From: an uncultured Craurococcus sp. | Lineage (GTDB): Bacteria; Pseudomonadota; Alphaproteobacteria; Acetobacterales; Acetobacteraceae | Direction of reading: 5' to 3' | DNA length: 46,455 nucleotides | Assembly (NCBI GenBank): GCA_902805545.1 | Contig: CADCTD010000139.1 | Span: 1 to 46,455, forward strand | In this document: positions 1 to 8,515 of the stretch, piece after piece | How positions within the stretch are numbered: the first letter of the stretch is position 1 | Layout: each line of letters begins with the position of its first letter | Made by a program: the position numbers and the translations under genes | Notes under the pieces: generated by a model | The model's database searches: none | Told to the model about the DNA's origin: nothing | Seen by the model: the letters and a program-made list of their open reading frames with translations, nothing else

Positions 1-19
1 CGAGGAGCGGCTCGGCCAT
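1..19 (-). CDS. Partial start of a probable ABC importer ATPase (DppD/OppD type)
   Basis: Only the first six codons lie in the window, read leftward from an ATG at 19: M-A-E-P-L-L. The start lies 3 bases after the stop of the upstream permease gene, the normal place for the ATPase gene of a peptide-type ABC importer. The short N-terminus fits that family, but no domain is visible. Identity is inferred from position only. Confidence 0.5.
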
Positions 20-22
20 GGC

Positions 23-943
23 TCAGACCCTCTTTGCCATGCGCGGGTCGAGCGCATCGCGCAGGCCATCGCCCAGCAGGTTGACCGCGAGAACGGTGAT
101 GGAGAGGAAGAGGGCGGGGAAGAAGACGATATAGGGCTTCACCTGCCAGAGCGCCCGGCCCTCGGCCATGATGTTGCCCCAGGACGGGATGATCGGCGGC
201 GTCCCGGCGCCGATGAAGGAGAGGATCGCCTCCGTGATCATCGCCGCGCCGCAGACATAGGTGGCCTGCACGGTGATGGGCGCGAGGGTGTTCGGCAGGA
301 TGTGGCGGAGGATGATGCGCGGCGTCCGCGTCCCCGCCGCGACCGCGGCATCGACATAGGGCTGCTCGCGCAGCGAGAGCACCACGCCGCGCACCAGGCG
401 CGAGACGCGCGGGATCTCGGCGATGGTGATGGCGATGATGACGTTCTGCACGCTGCCCCGGGTGAGGGCCATCAGGGCGATGGCGAGCAGGATGGAGGGG
501 ATCGACATCATCCCGTCCATGATCCGCATGATGATGCTGTCCGCCCAGCGCACATAGCCGGAGACGAGGCCGATCGTCAGCCCGATCACCGAGGCGAAGA
601 AGGCGACCGAGAAGCCGACGATCAGCGAGATCCGCGCGCCATAGAGCACGCGGGAATAGACGTCCCGCCCCAGCATGTCGGTGCCGAACCAGTACATGGC
701 CGAGGGCTCGCGCGTCCGCCGCGCCGGCGCCAGGGCGGTCGGGTCGACCGTCCAGAGCAGCGGGGCGAAGACGGCGACGCCGATCATCAGCAGCAGCAGG
801 AAGCCGCCGATCGCCATGGTCGGGTTGCGCCGGACGAAGCCGATGAGGCCCTGCCTCGGCTTCACCGGCGGCAGGATATCGCCCATCGGCTGGGCGGCGG
901 CGACGTCGCGCGGCGGGGCGGGGGAGAGGACGGCGGAGGACAT
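23..943 (-). CDS. Peptide-type ABC transporter permease, DppC family
   Basis: A 306-residue inner-membrane permease of the DppC/OppC class, the second of a heterodimeric channel for dipeptides, oligopeptides or related solutes. It has a cytoplasmic N-terminal stretch of about 35 residues, a first membrane helix after RRNPTMAIGG, and the periplasmic motif WFGTDMLGRDVYSRVLYGAR typical of DppC. Near the C-terminus is the ATPase-contact EAA-type loop (AAVAAGTRTPRIILRHILPN). The ATG overlaps the stop of the preceding dppB-like gene by one base (TGATG), so the pair is translationally coupled. The reading frame stays open far upstream in this frame, but the overlap and the family length fix this start. 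Substrate cannot be read from the sequence. Confidence 0.93.
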   Translation of the reverse strand: MSSAVLSPAPPRDVAAAQPMGDILPPVKPRQGLIGFVRRNPTMAIGGFLLLLMIGVAVFAPLLWTVDPTALAPARRTREPSAMYWFGTDMLGRDVYSRVLYGARISLIVGFSVAFFASVIGLTIGLVSGYVRWADSIIMRIMDGMMSIPSILLAIALMALTRGSVQNVIIAITIAEIPRVSRLVRGVVLSLREQPYVDAAVAAGTRTPRIILRHILPNTLAPITVQATYVCGAAMITEAILSFIGAGTPPIIPSWGNIMAEGRALWQVKPYIVFFPALFLSITVLAVNLLGDGLRDALDPRMAKRV

Positions 944-1884
944 CAGTAACGGATCCTCGGGTCGAAGAGGGTGTAGGCCAGGTCGATCACCAGGTTGACC
1001 AGCACGTAGACGAAGCTGAACAGCAGCACGACGCCCTGGATCACCGGATAGTCGCGCCGGAGGATCGCATCCACGGTGAGGCGGCCGAGGCCGGGGATGG
1101 CGAAGACGCTCTCCGTCACCACCGCGCCGCCGATCAGCAGCGCGATGCCGATGCCGATGACGGTGACGATCGGCACGGCGGCATTCTTCAGCGCGTGCAG
1201 GAACAGGATGTTGCGCTGCCCCGCCCCCTTGGCCCGCGCGGTGCGGATGTAGTCCTGCTGCAGCACCTCGAGCATGGTCGCCCGGGTGATGCGGGCGATC
1301 AGCGCGATGTAGACGCCGCCGAGCGCGATGGCCGGCAGGATCAGGTTCTCCAGCCAGGGGAAGAAGCCCTCGCGGAAGGCGGTGTAGCCCTGTACCGGCA
1401 GCCAGTCGAGCTCGAGGGCGAAGATATAGGCCAGGACATAGCCGACCACGAAGACCGGGACGGAGAAGCCGAGCACCGCGAAGCCCATCACCGCGCGGTC
1501 GATCCAGCTCCCCTGCTTCCAGGCGGCGACGACGCCCATCGGCACGGCAATGCTGACGGCGAGGCAGAGGGTGAGGATCATCAGCGAGACCGTGGGCTCG
1601 ATCCGCTGCTGGATCATCGTCGTGACCGGCAGGTTGGTGAAGATCGAGACGCCCATGTCGCCGTTGAGGATGTTCCAGACCCATTCCCCGAACCGGATGA
1701 GGAAGGGCCGGTCGAGGCCGAGCGAGGCGCGGATGCGCTCGACATCCTGCGGCGTGGCCTGGTCGCCGGCGATGACGGCGGCGGGGTCGCCGGGCGCGAT
1801 GTAGAGCAGGCTGAAGACGAAGAGCGCCACGATGGCCATCACCGGAATGGTGGCCAGGACGCGCCGGACGGCATAGGCGAACAT
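943..1884 (-). CDS. Peptide-type ABC transporter permease, DppB family
   Basis: A 313-residue inner-membrane permease. The N-terminus MFAYAVRRVLATIPVMAIVA carries the first membrane helix. The following LLYIAPGDPAAVIAGDQATP is the classic DppB periplasmic signature, and RTARAKGAGQRNILFLHALK is the EAA-type loop that docks to the ATPase. A strong Shine-Dalgarno sequence (AAGGAGG, plus-strand 1889-1895) stands four bases before the ATG. This good ribosome site after the long binding-protein array suggests that permease translation is set independently of the six upstream genes. It partners the DppC-like gene downstream. Confidence 0.94.
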   Translation of the reverse strand: MFAYAVRRVLATIPVMAIVALFVFSLLYIAPGDPAAVIAGDQATPQDVERIRASLGLDRPFLIRFGEWVWNILNGDMGVSIFTNLPVTTMIQQRIEPTVSLMILTLCLAVSIAVPMGVVAAWKQGSWIDRAVMGFAVLGFSVPVFVVGYVLAYIFALELDWLPVQGYTAFREGFFPWLENLILPAIALGGVYIALIARITRATMLEVLQQDYIRTARAKGAGQRNILFLHALKNAAVPIVTVIGIGIALLIGGAVVTESVFAIPGLGRLTVDAILRRDYPVIQGVVLLFSFVYVLVNLVIDLAYTLFDPRIRY

Positions 1885-1961
1885 GGCGCCTCCTTAGGCT
1901 TTGGGGAGCCCCACGCACCCGCAGAGCGGCTGCGCAAGGCTCCCGATCTTATCCGTCACAG

Positions 1962-3563
1962 TCAAGACTTGGAGACGCCCCAGAAGAAGGGCAGCGGCCC
2001 CTTCACGATGCCCGAGACGTTCGCCCGCCAGGCCTGGTAGCCGAGGAAGAAGCCGGTCGGTGCATAGACGACGTTGTCGAGCGCCGCCTTGTTCAGCCGG
2101 TTGATGACGGCCTTCTCGGCGGCGAGGTCGGGCGCGTCGAACCAGTTCGCCACCTCGGCCTCGACCGCCGGAATGTTGGGCCAGCCGAACCAGGCGCCGT
2201 CGCCGCTCGCGCGGATGGCATTGTAGACGGCCGGGTTGATGCAGTCCGCGCCGGCATGCCAGCTGTGGAACATGCTCCAGCCGCCCTGCCCCACCGGGTT
2301 CTTCACGGCGCGGCGCTGGCCCGTGGTGCCCCAGTCGGTCGCCACGAAGTCGACGTTGAAGCCGATGCGCTTCAGCAGGTCGGCGGTGACGTCGCCCTGC
2401 GCCTTGGTGATCGGCTGGTCCTGCGCGACGATGCAGGTGACGGGCGAGCCGTTGTAGCCGCTCTCGGCCAGCAGCCGCTTCGCCGCGTCGAGGTTGCGCG
2501 GGCCCTTCAGGATCTCGCCGCCCTCCTCGCTGTAGAGCGGCGTGCCGGGGGTGAAGTAGCCCGGCAGCGACTTCCAGAGGTTGTTGTCGTCGCCGACCAG
2601 GGCCCGCATGTAGTCTTCCTGGCTCATCGCCATCAGGACCGCGCGCCGCGCCTTCACGTCATTGAAGGGCGTCGTCGTGTGGTTCATGCGGAAGGTGCCG
2701 ATATTGCCGAGCGGGTCGGCGATGTCGACGCGGATGTTGCGGCTGCGGCGGAGCTGCGGCACCAGGTCGGTGATCGGGTTCTCCCACCAGTCGACCTCGC
2801 CGTTCTGGAGCGCGGCGGCGGCCGTCGCCGGGTCGGGCATGATCAGCCACTCGATCCGGTCGACGCCCATGCGCTTGCCGCCGGCGAGCCAGGAACTCGG
2901 CTCGTCCCGTGGCACGTAGTCGGCGAACCTCTCGAAGACCGCCCGGGCGCCCGGGTTCCACTCGTCCCGCTTGAAGCGCATCGGCCCGCTGCCGACGAAC
3001 TCGCTCACCTGCTGGAAGGGGTCGGTCTTCGCCAGCCGCTCCGGCATGATGAAGGCCATCGGCGTGCTGTTCTTGCCGAGCGCCATCAGCAGCTTCGGGT
3101 AGGGCTTCTTCAGCACCCAGCGGAAGGTCCGGTCATCGACGGCGACCAGCTCGTTCTGCAGCGCCTTGACCATCAGCCCCATCGGGTCGCGGGCCGACCA
3201 GCGGGTGAGGCTCGCCACCGCATCGCGGGCCAGGACCGGCGTGCCGTCGTGGAATTTGAGGCCGGGACGCAGGCGGAATTCCCAGGTCAGCCCATCGGCC
3301 GAGACCTGCTCCGCCTCGGCCATCTGCCGCTTCGGCGTCAGCGTGTCATCGAAGCCGTAGAGCGTGTCCCAGACCATGGCCGCGGCATTGCGGACCACGT
3401 ATTGCGTGCCCCAGATCGGGTCGAAATTGGCGAGGTTCGCCTGCGGCACGAAGCGCAGCGTCCGCGCCGCCGCCCCCTGCGACAGGGCCGGGCCCGCCAG
3501 CCCGCTCGAGGCACCCACCAGGCCGGCAGCGGCCGTCCCCTTCAGGAAACTCCTGCGATCCAT
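1962..3563 (-). CDS. ABC transporter substrate-binding protein, family 5 (array member 1, nearest the permeases)
   Basis: A 533-residue periplasmic receptor of the SBP_bac_5 (DppA/OppA) family. The N-terminus MDRRSFLKG is a twin-arginine motif followed by an Ala/Gly-rich core and a likely cleavage after ALSQG, so it is probably exported folded by Tat. The mature part begins TLRFVPQANLANFDPIW. The family block GSGPMRF is followed by DPATAAAALQNGEVDWWENP, and FTPGTPL marks the later ligand-cleft segment. It is the last of the six binding proteins before the permeases, separated from dppB by 77 bases and from the next receptor by 153 bases. Ligand unknown; peptides, opines or glycosides are all possible for this family. 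Confidence 0.93.
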   Translation of the reverse strand: MDRRSFLKGTAAAGLVGASSGLAGPALSQGAAARTLRFVPQANLANFDPIWGTQYVVRNAAAMVWDTLYGFDDTLTPKRQMAEAEQVSADGLTWEFRLRPGLKFHDGTPVLARDAVASLTRWSARDPMGLMVKALQNELVAVDDRTFRWVLKKPYPKLLMALGKNSTPMAFIMPERLAKTDPFQQVSEFVGSGPMRFKRDEWNPGARAVFERFADYVPRDEPSSWLAGGKRMGVDRIEWLIMPDPATAAAALQNGEVDWWENPITDLVPQLRRSRNIRVDIADPLGNIGTFRMNHTTTPFNDVKARRAVLMAMSQEDYMRALVGDDNNLWKSLPGYFTPGTPLYSEEGGEILKGPRNLDAAKRLLAESGYNGSPVTCIVAQDQPITKAQGDVTADLLKRIGFNVDFVATDWGTTGQRRAVKNPVGQGGWSMFHSWHAGADCINPAVYNAIRASGDGAWFGWPNIPAVEAEVANWFDAPDLAAEKAVINRLNKAALDNVVYAPTGFFLGYQAWRANVSGIVKGPLPFFWGVSKS

Positions 3564-3716
3564 CCTTTGTCGTCCCCCAGCTCCCAGCCGAGCGGTCCGT
3601 TCCCGCCCGGATAACCATCAGCCTGCCTCAGCCTTGGGCATTGCGCCAGCGTACTTACGCCGCCAAGAGCGCTGTCACCGCTGCTTGCACGACCCGTGCC
3701 AGTCGGAGATCGCGCT

Positions 3717-5303
3717 CTAGCCGCGCCTGACGTTCCAGAAGAGCGGCGGCCCGCCGGTGACGATGTCGGTCAGGCTCCGGCGATAGGCCTGGGGCGGCCG
3801 CAGCAGGCCGAGCGGGATGAAGGGCGCCTCCTCCCAGACCAGGGCCTGCAGTTGCTCCGCGATCTTCCGCTCCGCCGGCAGGTCCGGCGCGTCGAACCAG
3901 GCCTCGCGCAGCGCCTCCCGCCGCGGGCTGGCGGACCAGCCGATCCAGCCCTGGGTGCCATTGCCGCGGATCGGCTGGTGGCTGCCCGGGACGGAGACGT
4001 CCAGCCCCTCCCAGGTGGTGCAGAAGACGTTCCAGCCGCCCTGGGCCGGCGCCTCCCGCTTTGCCCGGCGCTGCACCAGCGTGCCCCAGTCCATGCTCTG
4101 GAGGTCGACCTTCATCCCCGCCCGCCGCAGCGCATCCGCCGCCACCTCGGAGAGGGCGTTGATGGTCGGGAAGTCGGTCGGCGAGAGGATGACCACCGGC
4201 TCGCCCTTGTAGCCGGCCGCGGCCAGGGCCCGCTTCGCCGCCTCCGGGTCGCGCGGCCCGGCCACCGCCTCCATCCCCAGATCGGTGGCAAGCGGCGTCC
4301 CCGGGGTGAAGGCCCCCGCCGGCACCTGCCACAGCGCCCGGTCCTCGCCGAGCGCCGCCTGCATGAAGGAGACCTGGTCGATCGCCGGCAGCAGCGCCCG
4401 CCGGATCTCCGGCTTGTCGAAGGGCGGATGCAGGTGGTTGAAGCGGATCATGCCGAGCGCGCCCGCGGTGTTCACCACCTCGATGGCGATGTCGCGGTTG
4501 CCGCGCAGCACCGGCAGCAGGTCGGCGAGCGGCGTCTCCCACCAATCGACCTCGTTGTTCTGCAGGGCCGCCGCCGCCGTCGCCGGGTCCGGCATCACCT
4601 GCCACTCGACGCGGTCGAAATAGACGGTCTTGCCCCCGGCGAGGAAATCCGCCGGCTCGTCCCGCGGCACATAGCCGGGGAAGCGCTCATAGGCCGCGAT
4701 GCTGCCCGGCACCCATTGCGCGGCGCGGAAGCGGAAGGGCCCGCTGCCGACATAATCGGTGATCTGGGTGAAGGGATCGGTCTGCGCCACCCGCTCCGGC
4801 ATGATGGCGCAGATATTGGCCGAGGGCTTGCCCAGCGCCCAGGTCAGGCCGGGCCAGGGCTTCTTCAGCACGATCTCGAAGCGGTCATCGGCCTTGACCC
4901 GCATCTCCTCGAGCAGGGCGGCCAGGCGCTGGCCCAGCACGTCCCGCTTCGACCAGCGGGCGATGGAGGCGATGCAGTCGCGGGCCAGCACCGGCTGCCC
5001 GTCATGGAAGCGTAGGTCGGGCCGCAGCGTGACGGCATGGACCAGCCCATCGGCCGAAACCTCGTGCCCCGCCGCCATCTGCGGCTTCGGCTGGAAGTCC
5101 TTACCCAGGCCGAAGAGCGTGTCGTAGACCATCAGCCCGTGATTGCGGGCCAGCGTCGTCGTCGTCCAGACCGGGTCGATATTGGCGAGGTTGCCCTGCG
5201 GCACGAAGCGCAGCGTCCGCGCATTGCCCTGGGCCAGGGCCGGTGCGGCCAGGGGTGCGGCCATGGCGAGGCCGGTGCCCTTCAGCAGGGTACGACGATG
5301 CAT
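3717..5303 (-). CDS. ABC transporter substrate-binding protein, family 5 (array member 2)
   Basis: A 528-residue paralogue of its neighbours. It has a twin-arginine leader (MHRRTLLKGTG) and probable cleavage after ALAQG. Mature sequence starts TLRFVPQGNLANIDPVWTTT. The cleft block reads NNEVDWWETPLADLLPVL, keeping the WW pair, and the later block AGAFTPGTPL is conserved. A 153-base gap, the longest between receptors in the array, separates it from member 1 and holds no gene. A 7-base inverted repeat (AGAGCGC/GCGCTCT) flanks part of that gap, ending at the stop codon. Substrate not predictable. Confidence 0.93.
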   Translation of the reverse strand: MHRRTLLKGTGLAMAAPLAAPALAQGNARTLRFVPQGNLANIDPVWTTTTLARNHGLMVYDTLFGLGKDFQPKPQMAAGHEVSADGLVHAVTLRPDLRFHDGQPVLARDCIASIARWSKRDVLGQRLAALLEEMRVKADDRFEIVLKKPWPGLTWALGKPSANICAIMPERVAQTDPFTQITDYVGSGPFRFRAAQWVPGSIAAYERFPGYVPRDEPADFLAGGKTVYFDRVEWQVMPDPATAAAALQNNEVDWWETPLADLLPVLRGNRDIAIEVVNTAGALGMIRFNHLHPPFDKPEIRRALLPAIDQVSFMQAALGEDRALWQVPAGAFTPGTPLATDLGMEAVAGPRDPEAAKRALAAAGYKGEPVVILSPTDFPTINALSEVAADALRRAGMKVDLQSMDWGTLVQRRAKREAPAQGGWNVFCTTWEGLDVSVPGSHQPIRGNGTQGWIGWSASPRREALREAWFDAPDLPAERKIAEQLQALVWEEAPFIPLGLLRPPQAYRRSLTDIVTGGPPLFWNVRRG

Positions 5304-5365
5304 GCGGCGTGTCTCCCGGTCCGGTCCGCTGTCCTTGCCTCAGCCCCCGGGCCGGCGCAACGGGG

Positions 5366-6937
5366 TCACGTCTTGGACATGTTCCAGAAGACCGTCGCCG
5401 GCGCCTTGAAGGCCCCGGTGACGTTCCGCCGCCAGGCCGAGGGCTGCCAGTAGAAGCCGAGCGGGATATAGGCCATCACCTCCATCGCCCGGCGGTTCAG
5501 CGCCTCGGCGACGCGGCGGCCCTCGGCCGGGTCGGCCGCCTCCACCCAGGCATTCCGCAGCCGCTCGATCTCCGGGTCGTCGGGCCAGCCGAACCAGGCC
5601 TGCGGCCCGTTGGCACGCAGGAAGAGGTGATAGACCGGCAGCGAGAGCGACTGCCCGGAAGAGGTGGTGTGGATGATGCTCCAGCCGCCCTTCTCCACCG
5701 GCTCCTTGCTGGTCCGCCGCTGCACCAGCGTGCCCCAGTCGGTCGAGACAAGCTCGAGATTCATCCCGAGCCGCCGCAGCAGGTCCGCCGTCACCATCGA
5801 GAGCGCGTTGATCTGCGGGTAGTCGCCGGGCGCGACCAGCACGACCTTCTCACCCTTGTACCCCGCCTCGGCGAGCGCCGCCCTGGCGCGATCGAGGCTG
5901 CGGGTCTTCAGCACCTCGCTGCCCGCCTCGTTGGCGAGCGGCGTGCCGCAGGTGAAGACACCCTCGCAGGTCTCCCACCCCCCCGCCTCGTTGCCGGCGA
6001 CGGCGCGCAGATAGTCCCGCTGGTCGACTGCCATGGCGACGGCGCGGCGGATGGCAGGGTTGTCGAAGGGCGGCTGCAGGCAGTTGAAGCGGCAGACGCC
6101 GTAGAAGCCGTCGAGCAGCCGCTGCTCCACGACGACCTGCCGGTTCCGCTTCAGCAGCGGCAGCAGGTCGTGCAGCGGGTATTCCCAGTAATCCTGCTCG
6201 CCCGTGCTCATGGCGGAGGCCGCCGTCGCCGGGTCGCTGATGATGGTCCATTCCACCCGGTCGAGCCGCGGCACCCGCCCGCCGGCCAGCCCGTCCACCG
6301 GCTCCGGCCGCGGCTCATAGCCGTCGAACCTCGCCCAGACCGCGCGCTGCCCCGGGTTCCACTCGTCGGCCAGGAAGCGGAAGGGACCGCTCCCCACCGC
6401 CTCCCGCACCTGCTGGAAGGCATCCGTCGAGGCGATCCGCTCCGGCATGACGAAGCAGGGAAGCTGCGTCTGCCCCAGCGCCATGGTCAGCAGCGGCACC
6501 GGCTTCCTGAGGCGGAAGCGGAAGCGGCGGTCGTCCACCACCTCCACCGCGGCGACGCTCGGCTGCAGCACCTGCATGAAGGGGTCGCGCCGCGCCCAGC
6601 GATTGATGCTGGCGACGCAATCCTTCGCCAGCACACGCTCGCCGTCGTGGAACTTCAGCCCCGTCCGCAGGGTGAAGGTGACGGCCAGCCCATCCGGCTC
6701 CGTCACCCAGCCCTCGGCCATCTGCGGCCGGATCTCGCCCTTGGCATCCTGGGCGCAGATCTGGTCGTAGACGAGGAAGCCGTGGTTGCGGGTGACGACC
6801 GCCGTGGTCCAGACCGGGTCCAGGCTGGTGAGGTTGGCCTGCGGGATCACCCGCAGCACGCGCCCTGCCCCCTGAGAGAAGGCCGGGGCGGGCAGCGCCG
6901 CGAGCGCGGCGCCCTTGAGCAGGCTGCGGCGATCCAT
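5366..6937 (-). CDS. ABC transporter substrate-binding protein, family 5 (array member 3)
   Basis: A 523-residue family-5 receptor with leader MDRRSLLKGAALAALPAPAF. It is one of the more divergent members. The cleft block reads EQDYWEYPLHDLLPLL, so the first Trp of the usual DWWE motif is Tyr, and the later block has Cys in place of Pro (FTCGTPL). These changes sit in segments shared by all paralogues, so they may alter ligand choice (inference). The start lies only 3 bases after the stop of member 4, implying coupled translation. The gap to member 2 is 62 bases. Confidence 0.92.
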   Translation of the reverse strand: MDRRSLLKGAALAALPAPAFSQGAGRVLRVIPQANLTSLDPVWTTAVVTRNHGFLVYDQICAQDAKGEIRPQMAEGWVTEPDGLAVTFTLRTGLKFHDGERVLAKDCVASINRWARRDPFMQVLQPSVAAVEVVDDRRFRFRLRKPVPLLTMALGQTQLPCFVMPERIASTDAFQQVREAVGSGPFRFLADEWNPGQRAVWARFDGYEPRPEPVDGLAGGRVPRLDRVEWTIISDPATAASAMSTGEQDYWEYPLHDLLPLLKRNRQVVVEQRLLDGFYGVCRFNCLQPPFDNPAIRRAVAMAVDQRDYLRAVAGNEAGGWETCEGVFTCGTPLANEAGSEVLKTRSLDRARAALAEAGYKGEKVVLVAPGDYPQINALSMVTADLLRRLGMNLELVSTDWGTLVQRRTSKEPVEKGGWSIIHTTSSGQSLSLPVYHLFLRANGPQAWFGWPDDPEIERLRNAWVEAADPAEGRRVAEALNRRAMEVMAYIPLGFYWQPSAWRRNVTGAFKAPATVFWNMSKT

Positions 6938-6940
6938 GGG

Positions 6941-8512
6941 CTAACTCCGCTTCAGGTTCCAGAACAGTGCAAAACCAGGCACGCGGCCGGAGAGGTTCCG
7001 CCGCAGCGAGGTCATCGAGAGATAGGCCCCGACCGGGATGTAGGGCAGCTCGTCCAGCGCGGTGAGCTGAATCTCCCGCGCGAGCCTCTGCTGCGCCTCG
7101 AGATTCGGGGCATCGAACCAGGCATCCCGCAGCTCCTCGAGCCGCGGGACGGTCGGCCAGCCGAACCAGGCGCCCGCGCCATGGCCGCGCAGCGGGAAGT
7201 TGCTGGAAGGATCGGCGAACTCGAAGGAGGAGAAGGCGGTGAGGAAGACGCTCCAGCCGCCCTTGTCCACCGGCTCGCGGTTGGCGCGGCGCTGCACCAC
7301 GGTGCCCCAGTCCGTGAGCGCGAAGTCGAGGTTCACCTCCAGCCTGCGGAACATGTCCGCCGCCACCTGCGTCATCGCCGCCGGCGCCAGGATGTCGGTC
7401 GGGCCGATCAGGCGGATCGGCTGGTTGGTGTAGCCCGCCTCCTTCAGCAGCGCCTTCGAGCGGTCGATGCTGCGCGGCCCGAGCAGCGCCCCCATCCCCG
7501 CATCATTGGCGAGCGGCGTGCCGGGGGTGAAGACGCCCATGCTGGAAAACCCCGCCGGGTCCGGCCCGACGATCGCCGTCATGTAGTCCGTCTGGTCCAC
7601 CGCCGGCAGCAGCGCCTGCCGCATCCGCTTGTCGTTGAAGGGCGGGTGCAGGTGGTTGAAGCGGAGGATGGCCGGGTTCGGCAGGGTGTCGATCGGCTCC
7701 ACCACGATCTGCCGGTTGCGGCGGAAGAGCTGCTGGATCTCCGGCGGCGGCTGCTCGTACCAGTCGATCTCGCCGGCCTGCAGCGCCGCGGCCGCCGTCG
7801 CCGCATCGGTGATGATGTGCCACTCGATGCGGTCGAAATGCGCGAGTTTCGGCCCCGCCGTCAGGCTCACCGCGCCGGAGCCGACGGGCTGGTAGTTCGG
7901 GTTGCGCTCATAGGCGACGAAGCTGCCGGAATTGTACTCGCTGGGAAGGAAGCGGAAGGGCCCGCTGCCCACCGTCTCGCGGATCTGCTGGAAGGGGTCG
8001 GTCCGCGCGATCCGCTCCGGCATGATGAAGGCGGCCGGGTTGGAGGGGTTGGAGATCGACTCCAGCAGCCGCGGGAAGGGCCGCTTCAGCCGGAAGCGCA
8101 GGCGCTTGTCGTCCAGCGCCACCAGCTCGTCGACCAGCGGCTCCATCTTCTGGCCGTTGGAGTTGCGCTTCATCCAGCGCCGGAGGCTGGCGACGCAATC
8201 GCCCGCCCGCACCGGCTCGCCATCATGGAAGCGAAGCCCGTCGCGGAGCGTGAAGGTCCAGACCCGCCCCTGGTCCTCCATCGTATGCCCCGCCGCCATC
8301 TGCGGCTGCGGCTGGAACCGCGCATCCATGCCGTAGAGCACGTCGTAGACGAGCCAGGCATGGTTGCGGGTGACATTGGCCGTGGTCCAGATCGGGTCGA
8401 GGCTGGTGAGGTTGGCCTGGGGGACGAATTTCAGCACGCGCGCATTGGCGGGCTGGGCGAGAGCGGCGGCCGGCAGCGTCGCGGCGCCGGCGAGGAGGGT
8501 ACGGCGATGCAT
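6941..8512 (-). CDS. ABC transporter substrate-binding protein, family 5 (array member 4)
   Basis: A 523-residue paralogue with twin-arginine leader MHRRTLLAGAATLPAAALAQ. The cleft block is GEIDWYEQPPPEIQQLF: the second Trp is Tyr, and the usual DLLPLL tail is replaced by EIQQLF. It therefore differs from both the WW members (1, 2, 5, 6) and the YW member (3). FTPGTPL is kept. It is packed between members 5 and 3 with 3-base gaps on both sides, so members 5-4-3 are almost certainly one translation-coupled block. Confidence 0.92.
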   Translation of the reverse strand: MHRRTLLAGAATLPAAALAQPANARVLKFVPQANLTSLDPIWTTANVTRNHAWLVYDVLYGMDARFQPQPQMAAGHTMEDQGRVWTFTLRDGLRFHDGEPVRAGDCVASLRRWMKRNSNGQKMEPLVDELVALDDKRLRFRLKRPFPRLLESISNPSNPAAFIMPERIARTDPFQQIRETVGSGPFRFLPSEYNSGSFVAYERNPNYQPVGSGAVSLTAGPKLAHFDRIEWHIITDAATAAAALQAGEIDWYEQPPPEIQQLFRRNRQIVVEPIDTLPNPAILRFNHLHPPFNDKRMRQALLPAVDQTDYMTAIVGPDPAGFSSMGVFTPGTPLANDAGMGALLGPRSIDRSKALLKEAGYTNQPIRLIGPTDILAPAAMTQVAADMFRRLEVNLDFALTDWGTVVQRRANREPVDKGGWSVFLTAFSSFEFADPSSNFPLRGHGAGAWFGWPTVPRLEELRDAWFDAPNLEAQQRLAREIQLTALDELPYIPVGAYLSMTSLRRNLSGRVPGFALFWNLKRS

Positions 8513-8515
8513 CGC

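Noticed and set aside
23-1918. A single long fused frame covering both permease genes
   Set aside because: The part beyond 943 is out of frame with the clear DppB protein; the DppC start at 943 with a TGATG overlap explains the locus.
3667-3719. AGAGCGC/GCGCTCT inverted repeat between array members 1 and 2
   Set aside because: Seven-base arms 38 bases apart are not convincing as a terminator or operator on their own.
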